From the NCBI RefSeq assembly GCF_003711105.1, contig NZ_CP023865.1:7175001-7239000 (forward strand): a stretch of 64,000 nt of DNA, given 5' to 3'. Below are positions 28,238 through 36,181 of the stretch, piece by piece. Every line of letters begins with the position of its first letter. Positions within the stretch are counted from its first letter, which is position 1. The notes beneath the pieces are model-generated. The model worked only from the letters and a program-made list of their open reading frames with translations. It ran no database searches and was not told where the DNA came from. Source of the DNA: Actinoplanes teichomyceticus ATCC 31121 (lineage in GTDB: Bacteria > Actinomycetota > Actinomycetes > Mycobacteriales > Micromonosporaceae). A program made the translations under genes and the position numbers.

Positions 28238-28924
28238 ATGAGCGGTGTAGGCGTTCTCGACAAGGCGGTTGTCATCCTCGCCGCATGTGTCGACGGCGCC
28301 AGCCTGGCCGAGTTAGTCGAGCGCACCAAGCTTCCCCGGGCGACCGCGCATCGCCTGGCCCAGGCCCTGGAGATCCATCGGATGCTGGTCCGGGACACTC
28401 AAGGAAGATGGCGCCCCGGACCTCGTCTCGGCGAGCTGGCGAACGCCGCACCGGACGTTCTGCTGACCGCCGCCGAACCCCTGCTTTCCGCATTGCGGGA
28501 CGCCACCGGGGAGAGCGCCCAGCTCTACCTGCGCCGCGCGGACGAGCGGATCTGCGTCGCCGCGGCGGAGCGGGCCAGCGGCCTGCGGGACACCGTCCCG
28601 GTCGGCTCGGTGCTGCCGATGGTGGCCGGCTCGGCCGCCCAGATCCTGCTCGCCTGGGAGCCCCCCGAAGCGGTCATGCCGCTCCTGCCCCGCTGCAAGT
28701 TCACCGGCCGCACCCTCGCCGAGGTGCGCCGCCGCGGCTGGGCACAGAGCGTCGCCGAACGCGAGCCGGGTGTGGCCAGCGTCTCCGCCCCGATCCGCGA
28801 CCGGACCGGACGGGTGATCGCCGCCATCTCGATAAGCGGTCCGATCGAACGCCTCGGCCGCCGCCCCGGCGAGCGCCACGCCATGGCGGTCGTCCGCGCC
28901 GGTCAGCGCCTCTCCGGCCTGTAG
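28238..28924 (+). CDS. ndgR: IclR-family regulator, NdgR type
   Basis: A 228-residue regulator. The N-terminal winged helix-turn-helix (GVGVLDKAVVILAAC, PRATAHRLAQALEIH) is followed by an effector domain with GESAQLYLRRADERICVAAAERASGLRDTVPVG and REPGVASVSAPIRDR. These blocks match NdgR/LeuR, the regulator of leuCD and other amino-acid genes in streptomycetes and mycobacteria, encoded in the same divergent position. The ATG at 28238 matches the family start better than the ATG at 28214. Confidence 0.9.
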   Translation: MSGVGVLDKAVVILAACVDGASLAELVERTKLPRATAHRLAQALEIHRMLVRDTQGRWRPGPRLGELANAAPDVLLTAAEPLLSALRDATGESAQLYLRRADERICVAAAERASGLRDTVPVGSVLPMVAGSAAQILLAWEPPEAVMPLLPRCKFTGRTLAEVRRRGWAQSVAEREPGVASVSAPIRDRTGRVIAAISISGPIERLGRRPGERHAMAVVRAGQRLSGL

Positions 28925-28948
28925 CGCGCCACCAGGCCGCCCTCCCGG

Positions 28949-29064
28949 CCCGACCACCCTTCGGGCCCGGCAGCTCTCCAGACCCGACCACCCTTCGGGC
29001 CCGGCAGCTCTCCGGGCCTGGCAGGTTTCCAGGCAAGGCCACCCTTCGGGACCGGCAGTTCTCC
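28949..29064. repeat. GC-rich tandem repeats in the gap 28925-29445
   Basis: A 31-base sequence beginning CCCGACCACCCTTCGGGCCC occurs exactly at 28949-28979 and 28983-29013 (period 34), with a degenerate third copy at 29037-29064. The rest of this 520-base gap contains a terminator-like hairpin at 29208-29242 and no convincing gene. Confidence 0.75.
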
Positions 29065-29207
29065 CCGGTCCGGCAGCTTTCTCGGGGCTCGGCGGCTGTC
29101 CGGCCCGGCAGGTCTCCAGGACCGCCGGTCCGGGGTCACCACCCGTGCCAGCCGACGTATGCCTGGCCAGCGATGCCCGGCCAGCGACGTCCCGTCCGCG
29201 CTCTTAC

Positions 29208-29242
29208 CGCGCCCGATGGCCGCTCCCGCGCCATCGGGCGCG
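29208..29242 (+). terminator. Terminator-like hairpin
   Basis: CGCGCCCGATGGC and GCCATCGGGCGCG form a perfect 13-bp stem with a 9-base loop, followed by TCTGATTTTG. It lies 284 bases past the regulator stop; it may end that transcript. Confidence 0.6.
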
Positions 29243-29410
29243 TCTGATTTTGCGGCATCTGTCTATCCGAGGCTGGCACTGCGCAGCAGCCAAGGGCCCC
29301 CCACCTACCGACAGCGGGCGGCGGGGCGCGGCAGCGCGGCAGCGCGTGCCATAGGTACCGCTGACCGCGGCGCGCCCACGGGCGGGGTGGGATTCGGTGA
29401 CGGGAAGCGC

Positions 29411-29434
29411 CGCCCGACGGGCGAGTGTCGGGCG
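29411..29434 (-). terminator. Hairpin after the metallo-hydrolase gene
   Basis: CGCCCGAC/GTCGGGCG, an 8-bp stem with an 8-base loop, lies 12 bases downstream of the stop at 29446 on the minus strand. No T-run is present. Confidence 0.5.
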
Positions 29435-29445
29435 CCGCGCCGAGC

Positions 29446-30114
29446 TCAGGGAGTCCAGACCGCGTTGTCGTGGGCGAACAGGACGCGGCGCGGGTCCAGC
29501 GACAGCAGGCGGTCCAACCAGGCCGGGAGCACCCCGACCCCGGCGCGGCGACCGAGGACGTCGCCGGTGAACGCGGTGGCGTGGTCGTGGCTCTGACCGG
29601 CCACGACCACGGTGCCGTCGCCGGTGGTGAACACCACGGACTGGTGGCCGGCGGTGTGTCCGGGGGTGGGCACGACCAGCACGCCGGGCAGGATCTCGGT
29701 CTCACCGTCGAGTTCCTGCAGGACGGCGCCGGGATGGTCGACCAGGGAGGCGAGGTACTCCTCGGAGGTCCGGGCGAGGGCGAGCTCGGCGCGCTGGGTG
29801 AAGACCGGCACACCGGCCAGGTCCGCATTGCCGCCGCAGTGGTCGAAGTGCAGGTGGCAGTTGATGACGTACTGGATATCGTCGATGTTGCTGCCGACGG
29901 CCGCGAGCGCCTCGCCCAGCGGGACCCGGTGCGGTTGATAGTGGGCATCGACACCGGGCGCGTGCCCCATGCCGGTGTCGACCAGAATCCGGCCGGCGGG
30001 ATGACTGATCAGGTAGCCGAGGGCGGGCTCGACGCGGGGCACGCCGGTGCCGGTCTCCTCGGCCGGGCGGACGAAGTACCCGTAGTCGATGCGCTGAACA
30101 GCGATATCGGTCAT
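29446..30114 (-). CDS. Metallo-beta-lactamase-fold hydrolase, N-acyl-homoserine-lactonase-like
   Basis: A 222-residue MBL-fold protein with the zinc motif HLHFDHCGG (His87, His89, Asp91, His92), PTPGHTAGHQS and a C-terminal AHDNAVW. The layout matches the AttM/AiiA-like lactonase group, although many members act on other lactones or esters. The ATG at 30114 is chosen; the open frame upstream runs into the tRNA-Glu terminator and is not plausible. Confidence 0.75.
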   Translation of the reverse strand: MTDIAVQRIDYGYFVRPAEETGTGVPRVEPALGYLISHPAGRILVDTGMGHAPGVDAHYQPHRVPLGEALAAVGSNIDDIQYVINCHLHFDHCGGNADLAGVPVFTQRAELALARTSEEYLASLVDHPGAVLQELDGETEILPGVLVVPTPGHTAGHQSVVFTTGDGTVVVAGQSHDHATAFTGDVLGRRAGVGVLPAWLDRLLSLDPRRVLFAHDNAVWTP

Positions 30115-30210
30115 CGCCGCAGTATCCCCACCGGAACCGCGTTTCTCGCCTGAAGTCTGCCCCAAGCAGAGGAAACAGGCGTCGCGCTGCGGAACTGGCC
30201 CGGATGAACG

Positions 30211-30246
30211 ACAGTGGCCCGCACCATGCTCGGTGCGGGCCACTGT
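30211..30246 (-). terminator. Hairpin after tRNA-Glu copy 1
   Basis: ACAGTGGCCCGCACC and its complement make a perfect 15-bp stem with a 6-base loop, five bases beyond the tRNA 3' end in the minus direction. Sequence similar in style to the hairpin after tRNA-Glu copy 2. Confidence 0.75.
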
Positions 30247-30250
30247 CTCG

Positions 30251-30326
30251 TGGTAGTCCCGAAGGGATTCGAACCCTCGCTACCGCCTTGAGAGGGCGGC
30301 GTCCTAGGCCGCTAGACGACGGGACC
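30251..30326 (-). tRNA. tRNA-Glu (CTC), CCA encoded
   Basis: The minus strand begins GGTCCCGTCGTCTAGCGGCC and folds as a standard cloverleaf. The anticodon arm CCGCC-CTCTCAA-GGCGG gives anticodon CTC, the T arm contains GGTTCGAATCC, and the acceptor pairs G1-U72. The 3' CCA is encoded at 30251-30253. Its 73-base body is identical to the copy at 31194-31266. Confidence 0.96.
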
Positions 30327-30778
30327 AGAACTTTCCTTGCACCGCTCTTCCCGAGCGGCGCGCTGAACTCTATCAGCCCCTTCGCCGAATCCTCGAATCG
30401 GCCGCCCCCTCTCGCCCCATGCCGTGACCGGCCCCACAACACTGACGCAACCTGCCCGGAATCGACGCCCCACGCCGGACGAGAACAGGCCGTGCCGGAG
30501 TGACTCAGTGACCGTGAGCACGGTGAGAGAGCGCGCCGGAGCGCCGCGAGGGAGTTCGGTGACTCAGAGCATGGCGAGAAGGCACGCCGACTCAACTGCC
30601 GCGACCGGCAGGCGAGGTGTCCGCAGCAAGTGAGCACACCGGTCCTGGGCGGCAGTGGACGAACAGGCCGAACTGGACCGTAGTGCGCGGGCGAGGGCCT
30701 TCGTCGCAGCGGACCGGCGAGTCTCCACCTGCGGGAAGGCGCACCCACCGCAAGGCTCGTCCCCGGCGGAGGAAAGGC

Positions 30779-30930
30779 GGCGGGACAGCGCAGGGAACAG
30801 GGCGGAGGAAGGCGGCCCGGCAGCGCACGGAACACGACGGACGAAACACGGCGAGACAGCGCAGGGACCACGGCGGACGAAACACGGCGCGGGGAAGCAG
30901 GAATCACGGCAGCAGGGCGCAGGGAAGTGA
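30779..30930. repeat. Imperfect ~36-bp tandem repeats between the two tRNA-Glu genes
   Basis: About four diverged units of 35-38 bases carry AGCGCAGGGA-like and GGACGAAACACGGCG cores (the latter exact at 30839-30853 and 30875-30889). They lie in the 867-base gap 30327-31193, in which I find no credible gene; open frames across it on both strands have repeat-derived, low-complexity products. Confidence 0.65.
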
Positions 30931-31153
30931 GCAGAAACGGTCATGGCCCGAGCGAACCGACCAGGTAGCCGCTCCGGCACCAGCACTGCGGAACCCAGCC
31001 GGCAGACGGGCCCGCACACGCCCGGAGCCCACCCGAGACGAACGCCGTCCGGCAGGCGCCACCACGAGCCGGATCGAGCAGAGGAAGCACCCAGCATTCG
31101 CCGGACGTAACGGGCGACACACCAGCGAGCGGCGATCCGTGCCGGGAACGAGA

Positions 31154-31184
31154 AACGGCCCGCATCACATGGATGCGGGCCGTT
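31154..31184 (-). terminator. Hairpin after tRNA-Glu copy 2
   Basis: AACGGCCCGCATC and GATGCGGGCCGTT form a perfect 13-bp stem, 10 bases beyond the tRNA 3' end on the minus strand, ending TTTCTC. Confidence 0.8.
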
Positions 31185-31193
31185 GCCCAAAAG

Positions 31194-31266
31194 TAGTCCC
31201 GAAGGGATTCGAACCCTCGCTACCGCCTTGAGAGGGCGGCGTCCTAGGCCGCTAGACGACGGGACC
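31194..31266 (-). tRNA. tRNA-Glu (CTC), CCA not encoded
   Basis: Identical to tRNA-Glu copy 1 over all 73 bases, including anticodon CTC, but followed by CTT instead of CCA, so the 3' end must be added enzymatically. It lies between tRNA-Gln and copy 1; all three are read leftward. Confidence 0.96.
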
Positions 31267-31324
31267 AGAACTGCTGCTGCGCTGACTTCGCGCTCCAGCG
31301 GCACCAACCCGGAGGTTGGTAACG

Positions 31325-31396
31325 CTGGGGTACCAGGACTCGAACCTAGACTAACTGAACCAGAATCAGTCGGGCTGCCAATTACCCCATACCCCA
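31325..31396 (-). tRNA. tRNA-Gln (CTG)
   Basis: The minus strand TGGGGTATGGGGTAATTGGC starts a 72-base cloverleaf. Anticodon arm ACTGA-TTCTGGT-TCAGT gives CTG; the acceptor TGGGGTA pairs with TACCCCA; discriminator G; no encoded CCA. Its neighbours are the tRNA-Glu genes, as in other actinobacteria near the FAH gene. Confidence 0.96.
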
Positions 31397-31689
31397 TTTG
31401 GCCCGGCTTGCCGAGCCGTTGAGAACTTTACCCGAGCCCTCCCCGCCCGCCAAATCGGGTTACCGAAACTGGCCTGCGTGACGTCGCGCCCACTCGCGGT
31501 AACCCCCGGCGGGCGGCCGAGCAGGTCGGCGACCGTCGATGTGGCGAGGCTGCGGTGCGTGGCCAACACGGGAAGTCCGCCCAGGCAACAGCCGTCGCAG
31601 GCGCCCGCCGCCTGCTCGAAATGTGTCCCGGTGAGCTCGGCGTAGATGGCGGCCCGGATCCGCGACGCCCAGATCGGCGCGTGCGACAT
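31366..31689 (-). CDS. Doubtful ORF ending inside tRNA-Gln
   Basis: A frame of up to 107 residues starting MSHAPIWASRIRAAIYAEL with coding-like third-position GC and a Cys-rich GACDGCCLGG segment. Its last 31 bases lie within tRNA-Gln, which argues against a normal gene. It could be a gene remnant whose stop was lost, or chance. No family recognised. GGGGAG precedes the ATG but only 3 bases away. Confidence 0.25.
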   Translation of the reverse strand: MSHAPIWASRIRAAIYAELTGTHFEQAAGACDGCCLGGLPVLATHRSLATSTVADLLGRPPGVTASGRDVTQASFGNPIWRAGRARVKFSTARQAGPNGVWGNWQPD

Positions 31690-32031
31690 GAACTCCCCGG
31701 CTCCAGGTGGGCGTTCGGGAGGTCGGCAGCCGCGACGGCGCGCCAGCGCCCGTTCCACGGGCGGACGCCCGCCCGTGGAACGGGACATGTCCACGATGTG
31801 GCGTACGCCGCGATCGGCGGCGAGGCGGCACACCGCCGGCGCCGGGCACCACCGCTCGACGCCAGGGCGTCGGCGACGCCGCCCGGACGGCCGGCACGGC
31901 CGCGCGCCACCTCGACCCCGGATGCCAGCGCGGCCCTGGCCGGATCGATGGCCCGGGCCCGCACCGAGCGCGACGGCCGATGGTGCCCGTAGCGCGGGTG
32001 ACCGGGCTCGTCACGCGTCCCGGCGCGGGGC
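31690..32031. other. Non-coding stretch with a 16-bp inverted repeat
   Basis: No convincing gene lies between the FAH-family gene and the doubtful ORF. At 31749-31784 CCCGTTCCACGGGCGG and its exact complement are separated by ACGC, a strong 16-bp hairpin without a T-run. In mycobacteria gltX occupies this interval; it is not found here. Confidence 0.6.
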
Positions 32032-32826
32032 TCAGTCCAGGGCGACCACGGTGTTGCGCAACTCACCGATGCCCTGCACGCTCACCGACACGGTGTCGCC
32101 GGGGACGATCTGGCTCACCCCGGCCGGCGTGCCGGTGAGGATCACGTCGCCGGGAAGCAGCGTCATCACGTGCGAGACGTAGGACACCAGGCCGGGGATG
32201 TCGAACACCATGTCCTTGGTACGGCCGATCTGCCGGACCTCCATGGCGTCCGGGGCGCGGCCCACCTCGCAGCGGATCTCCAGGTCGCTCACGTCCAGCT
32301 GGGTCTCGATCCACGGGCCGAGCGGGCAGAACGAGTCGAAGCCCTTGGCACGCGTCCACTGCGGGTCCTTGCGCTGCAGGTCACGGGCGGTGACGTCGTT
32401 GGCGCAGGTGTAGCCGAAGATCGCCTTCTGGGCGCCGGCCCGGTCCACCCGGCGGGCACCGGTCGCGCCGATCACCACGGCGAGTTCGGCCTCCTCCTCG
32501 ACCTGCTGCGTGACCGGCGGGATCCGGATCGCGTCGTTCGGGCCGATCACCGAGGTGGACGGCTTGATGAAGATCAGCGGCTCCTTGGGCACCTCGTTGC
32601 CGAGCTCGGCGGCGTGCTCGGCGTAGTTGCGGCCGACCCCGATCACCTTGCTGGAGAAGATCGGCGCGAGCAGGCGTACGTCCGGGAGAGCCCACCGCTG
32701 CCCGGTGAAACGCACCTCCTCGAACGGCAGGCTGTTGATCTCGGCCACCGTGAGGCCGGAGGCGCCGTCACCCTCGACGACGCCGAACGACACCCCAGCG
32801 GCATGAACAAAACGGGCGAAGCGCAC
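32032..32826 (-). CDS. Fumarylacetoacetate hydrolase (FAH/FAHD1) family protein
   Basis: A 264-residue C-C bond hydrolase or decarboxylase of the FAHD1 group. IGVGRNYAEHAAELG and KPSTSVIGPNDAI open the domain. The metal-ligand block EEEAELAVVIG and the YTCANDVTARDLQ segment follow, with ILTGTPAGVSQI near the end. Substrate is likely a small keto-acid such as oxaloacetate or an acylpyruvate. The start is taken as GTG 32826 after GGGG, matching relatives that begin (M)RFARF; ATG 32838 would add four residues. Confidence 0.88.
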   Translation of the reverse strand: MRFARFVHAAGVSFGVVEGDGASGLTVAEINSLPFEEVRFTGQRWALPDVRLLAPIFSSKVIGVGRNYAEHAAELGNEVPKEPLIFIKPSTSVIGPNDAIRIPPVTQQVEEEAELAVVIGATGARRVDRAGAQKAIFGYTCANDVTARDLQRKDPQWTRAKGFDSFCPLGPWIETQLDVSDLEIRCEVGRAPDAMEVRQIGRTKDMVFDIPGLVSYVSHVMTLLPGDVILTGTPAGVSQIVPGDTVSVSVQGIGELRNTVVALD

Positions 32827-32960
32827 GGGTAACCCCATTTTCCACGAGGACGGATTCCCCTGAAATCTACGCCCGGCGCGGCCGCGCACCGAGCCGTGGG
32901 AACAGCTTCCGGGCGAACGCCACCTCGAAGTACGCCCGAATCCGCAACGCCGGGAGCGGG

Positions 32961-33080
32961 CCAGGACGTTCCGGGCACCCGGCCGTCCGCCCGGTGCGGA
33001 CCGGGACCTTCCGGGCACCCGGCCGACCGGCCGGTGCGGGCCGGGACCTTTCGGGCACCCGGCCGACCGCCCGGTGCACG
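32961..33080. repeat. Three tandem 40-bp repeats upstream of the glycosylase-like gene
   Basis: Exactly 40-base period at 32961, 33001 and 33041. Each unit contains TTCCGGGCACCCGGCCG or a one-base variant and CCGGTGCGG, so each could form internal hairpins. They lie in the 527-base gap 32839-33365, which otherwise holds no gene I can support. Confidence 0.85.
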
Positions 33081-33365
33081 GCGAGCGCGTCCGCCATCCG
33101 GGCACGGCTGCGCGCAGCAGCGCGCCGGGCGCCGTGGCGTCCGCAGTGGAGTTCGGCTCGCGGGCCGCCCGCAGCACCCACCGGACGGCGGGGTCGGCCC
33201 CGGCTCGCGGACAACGGCTCGGGGGCCGCCCGATACCGACGGTTCCGACATCTGCGGAGAAGTCGGGACCAACCCGCCGCCCAGCTCGGAAGAACCCGCC
33301 GTGGCGGAGCTCATTCGCGCCTAACGGTGATCGTGTTGATCGCTTCGGCTAGATACATTGGTGCG

Positions 33366-34307
33366 ATGGGGATCAAGCAGGTGAGGGCACTCACCACCAC
33401 GCTGCCCTCGGCCACCTGGATGCCCCTCGCCCGCTCGCACGCCGAGCGCGCCGACCAGATGACCGCGGGCCACCGCGCCCGCCGCGCGGCGGGCGAGAAG
33501 CACGCCATCGAGGATTTCCTCTACGACTACTACGGCACCCGCCCGTCGCTGCTGCGCCGCTGGCACCCGGGCGTCGGCGCCGGCCTGGCCCCATCCCCCG
33601 ACGGCGTCGCCGAGCACGCCGGCTGGAAGTTCTACACCACCAGCGAGGACGGCATCGTCGCGCTCGACGAGGACGCGTTCATGCACGCCCGCGCCGAGAG
33701 CGTGCGATACATCCACGGCCTGCTCACCGCCACCGCGTCCCGCCCGGTCTTCTCCGGCTGCTTCGGCCTGCACGAGTGGGCGATGGTCTACCGCGACCCG
33801 GAGCACCGCCACCCGCTGCCGCTGCGCCTCGGCCAGTCGGAGACCGACAAGGTGGTCGAGCAGCACAGCATCCGCTGCACCCACTACGACGCGTTCCGGT
33901 TCTTCACCCCGGAGGCCGTCGGCCTGAACCGCCTCCAGCCGACCCGCGCCACCCAGGTCGATCTGGACCAGCCGGGCTGCCTGCACGCCGCGATGGACGT
34001 GCACAAGTGGGCGCAGAAGCTGGGCCCGGCCGTCCCCGGCGCGCTGGCCCTGGACTGCTTCGCCCTGGCCGGCGAGATCCGCCTGCTGGACATGCAGGCC
34101 AGCCCCTACGACCTGTCCTCCTACGGCCATCCCCCGGTCAAGATCGAGACCCCGGAGGGCAAGGCGGAATACGTCGCCCGCCAGCGCGAGCTGGCCCGCC
34201 GCGCGGCCGGCCTGCGCAGCCGCCTGATCCGGGTCTGCGAGGCGCTCCTCGGCCCCGAGGGCGCCGCCCGCAACCGCGAGGCGGTCGCCCCCTACAACCA
34301 CCGCTGA
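33366..34307 (+). CDS. Conserved actinobacterial protein usually annotated as 3-methyladenine DNA glycosylase
   Basis: A 313-residue protein: ARSHAERADQMTAGHRARR, EDFLYDYYGTRPSLLRRWHPG, SGCFGLHEWAMVY, then DLDQPGCLHAAMDVHKWAQKL and LDCFALAGEIRLLDMQASPYDL. These match a family present across actinobacteria that carries a glycosylase label in databases. I see no helix-hairpin-helix or AlkA/Tag motif, so the enzymatic label is unproven. ATG at 33366, with 0.5 kb of repeat-rich DNA upstream. Confidence 0.7.
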   Translation: MGIKQVRALTTTLPSATWMPLARSHAERADQMTAGHRARRAAGEKHAIEDFLYDYYGTRPSLLRRWHPGVGAGLAPSPDGVAEHAGWKFYTTSEDGIVALDEDAFMHARAESVRYIHGLLTATASRPVFSGCFGLHEWAMVYRDPEHRHPLPLRLGQSETDKVVEQHSIRCTHYDAFRFFTPEAVGLNRLQPTRATQVDLDQPGCLHAAMDVHKWAQKLGPAVPGALALDCFALAGEIRLLDMQASPYDLSSYGHPPVKIETPEGKAEYVARQRELARRAAGLRSRLIRVCEALLGPEGAARNREAVAPYNHR

Positions 34308-34456
34308 CCCGGGCCGCCACGTTCGGCCCGGGGCACGCCCCGGCGCCCCGGCACGGCAGGCTCTTCGCGCGTGGCCACCGGCGCCGCGCGTTTCCCGCGG
34401 GACCGCGCGGCGCCGCCCGATCGCGCGCCCGCGCGGCCAGGCACGGCCCCGAGGGC

Positions 34457-34575
34457 GCGGCGCCACCCGCACCGACCCACGAGGGACGCGGCGCCACCCG
34501 AACCCATCGCACGAGACAACGCGGCGCCACCCGCACCCGCTCCACGAGACAACGCGGCGCCACCCCAACCCACCG
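34457..34575. repeat. Four ~33-bp tandem repeats
   Basis: GCGGCGCCACCC recurs at 34457, 34488, 34521 and 34554 (spacing 31, 33, 33), separated by CACGAGACAAC-like spacers. They lie in the 426-base gap 34308-34733 between the glycosylase-like gene and the GntR gene, which shows no gene. Confidence 0.8.
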
Positions 34576-34714
34576 CCGCAGGCGCGCCGCCGGGTGGTCT
34601 CCCGGCGCACCACATCCCTCCGGTACGAACGACGCCGCCCCGCGCGTGGCCACGATCCGAGTCCACACCCACCGATCACCTGCGCCGCCGGGCACACCCG
34701 ACCCGAACTTGTTC

Positions 34715-34734
34715 TAGTTGACATATAACAACTA
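34715..34734 (+). promoter_or_regulatory. GntR autoregulatory operator over a leaderless promoter
   Basis: TAGTTG-N8-CAACTA, a perfect 6-bp inverted repeat, ends on the A of the ATG at 34734. It contains TATAAC (34724-34729), a -10-like element that would start transcription at or next to the ATG, giving a leaderless mRNA. The AT-rich palindrome stands out in this GC-rich DNA, as expected for a YtrA-type GntR site. No good -35 element is seen. Confidence 0.6.
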
Positions 34735-35102
34735 TGCTTATCCGCGTGCTCTGGAGAATCGATCCGTCCCGGGACGAGCCGCTGTATGCGCAGCTCGCCG
34801 CGCAGGCGCACCTCGCGGTGGCCCGCGGTGATCTCGCCGTCGGCGACCGCCTGCCGGCCGCGCGTGAGCTCGCGGAGTCGCTCGACCTCAACGTCCACAC
34901 CGTGCTCAAGGCGTATCAGCAGCTGCGGGACGAGGGAGTCATCGAGCTGCGCCGCGGGCGGGGGGCGGTGGTCGCCGCCCGTGCGGCCGCCGACCTGTCC
35001 CCCGTGGTGGAAGCGCTGGCCCCGCTGGTCGAGGCGGCGCGTGCGGCGAACATCTCCACCGAGGTCCTGACCGTGCTCGTCAAGGAGGCCATGAACCGAT
35101 GA
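34734..35102 (+). CDS. GntR-family regulator, YtrA subfamily
   Basis: A 122-residue repressor: an N-terminal winged helix (DEPLYAQLAAQAHLAVARGDL, LPAARELAESLDLNVHTVLKAYQQLRDEG) and only a short C-terminal helical tail, typical of the YtrA subfamily. The ATG overlaps the palindromic operator. Its TGA overlaps the next ATG (ATGA), so it is expected to control the adjoining membrane-protein gene. Confidence 0.9.
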   Translation: MLIRVLWRIDPSRDEPLYAQLAAQAHLAVARGDLAVGDRLPAARELAESLDLNVHTVLKAYQQLRDEGVIELRRGRGAVVAARAAADLSPVVEALAPLVEAARAANISTEVLTVLVKEAMNR

Positions 35103-36118
35103 GGATCGCGAACACGTCGACGGGCGGTGACCGGTCGTGGCGGTCGCAGGCCCGCACGGTGGTGCTGTGGTCGTGGCTGACGGCGCTGACCATGGTCGTC
35201 GTCGCCGCCGCCGTCGTCTGGTCCTGGCGGGACGCGCTGCCCGACCCGCTCGCCTCGCACTGGGGGATGCGACCGGCCGCGCCGGACGGCTTCATGTCGC
35301 TGCGGGCGCTGGTGCTCGCCACCGTACTCATGGTGGTCCTGCCGGGGTCGCTGGCCGGCGCGGTCGCCTGGTTCTGGGGGCGCGCCGCGACGACCCGGCG
35401 GATGGCCGCGGCCTCGTGCGTCTGGTTCGGCGGGTTCGGCGCCGGCGTCCTGCTGCTCCTGGCCGGCGCTCAGCGAGGGCTGGACGACGCGACCCGGGCG
35501 ACGCTGCCCGGCTGGACCGTCGCCGCCACTCTCGTGCTGCCGCTGGGACCCGCGGTCGTCGCGGCCCTGCTCGTCGGCGGCGACCGGCACGAGCCGGCGG
35601 CCGGCCCGGTGGCGGCGGACGCGGCACGGATCACCCTGGCCGGCGGCGAGCGTGCCGTCTGGATCCGGCGCGCCGCCGGTGGCCCCGGCCGGGTGGTGGG
35701 CGCGGCGGCGATGCTCGTCGTCACCCTGCTCGCCGTCGCGTTGCGACAGTGGGCGCTGCTGACCGTGCCGGTCGCGCTGATCGCGGTCTTCGCGATCATG
35801 TTCGCCTTCACGGTACGGGTCGACGCGACCGGCCTGACCGTGCGCTCGCTCGCCGGCTGGCCGGCCTATCACGTGCCGGCCGACGAGGTCGAGCGGGCGT
35901 CGGTCACCGAGGTGCACCCGATGCGCCAGTTCGGTGGATGGGGCTGGCGCGTCGGGCGCGGCGGCCGGGTCGGGATCGTGCTGCGCTCCGGCGGCGGCCT
36001 GCTCGTCCAGCAGAGCGGCGACCGCTCGTTCGTGGTGACCGTCGACGACGCCGCCACCGGCGCGGCCCTGCTCAACACGCTGGCGGACCGTGCCCGGTCC
36101 GGACCGGTCCCGCGATAG
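35099..36118 (+). CDS. DUF1648-domain membrane protein
   Basis: A 339-residue integral membrane protein with about six hydrophobic segments. The N-terminal part has PDPLASHWGMRPAAPDGF, the DUF1648 signature, followed by paired helices; a C-terminal cytoplasmic-looking domain contains WRVGRGGRVGIVLRSGGG. It is translationally coupled to the YtrA-type regulator, an arrangement common for envelope-stress or antibiotic-sensing modules; the function is unknown. Confidence 0.8.
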   Translation: MRIANTSTGGDRSWRSQARTVVLWSWLTALTMVVVAAAVVWSWRDALPDPLASHWGMRPAAPDGFMSLRALVLATVLMVVLPGSLAGAVAWFWGRAATTRRMAAASCVWFGGFGAGVLLLLAGAQRGLDDATRATLPGWTVAATLVLPLGPAVVAALLVGGDRHEPAAGPVAADAARITLAGGERAVWIRRAAGGPGRVVGAAAMLVVTLLAVALRQWALLTVPVALIAVFAIMFAFTVRVDATGLTVRSLAGWPAYHVPADEVERASVTEVHPMRQFGGWGWRVGRGGRVGIVLRSGGGLLVQQSGDRSFVVTVDDAATGAALLNTLADRARSGPVPR

Positions 36119-36181
36119 CCGCACCGCACGGGACCCGGTCCGGCCGGTGCCGCTCGTGCCGGCCGGCCGGCCCCCGGCCGG

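Noticed and set aside
28925..29445. Coding gene between the IclR regulator and the metallo-hydrolase
   Set aside because: Open frames there are composed of repeats or proline/arginine-rich noise without starts and ribosome sites.
30655..30930. A 91-residue ORF across the repeats between the tRNA-Glu genes
   Set aside because: Its product is a translation of the 36-bp repeats and has no ribosome site or homologue I recognise.
31366..31833. Full 155-residue minus-strand ORF as an integrase remnant at tRNA-Gln
   Set aside because: No integrase catalytic residues or att-like direct repeat of the tRNA 3' end could be found.
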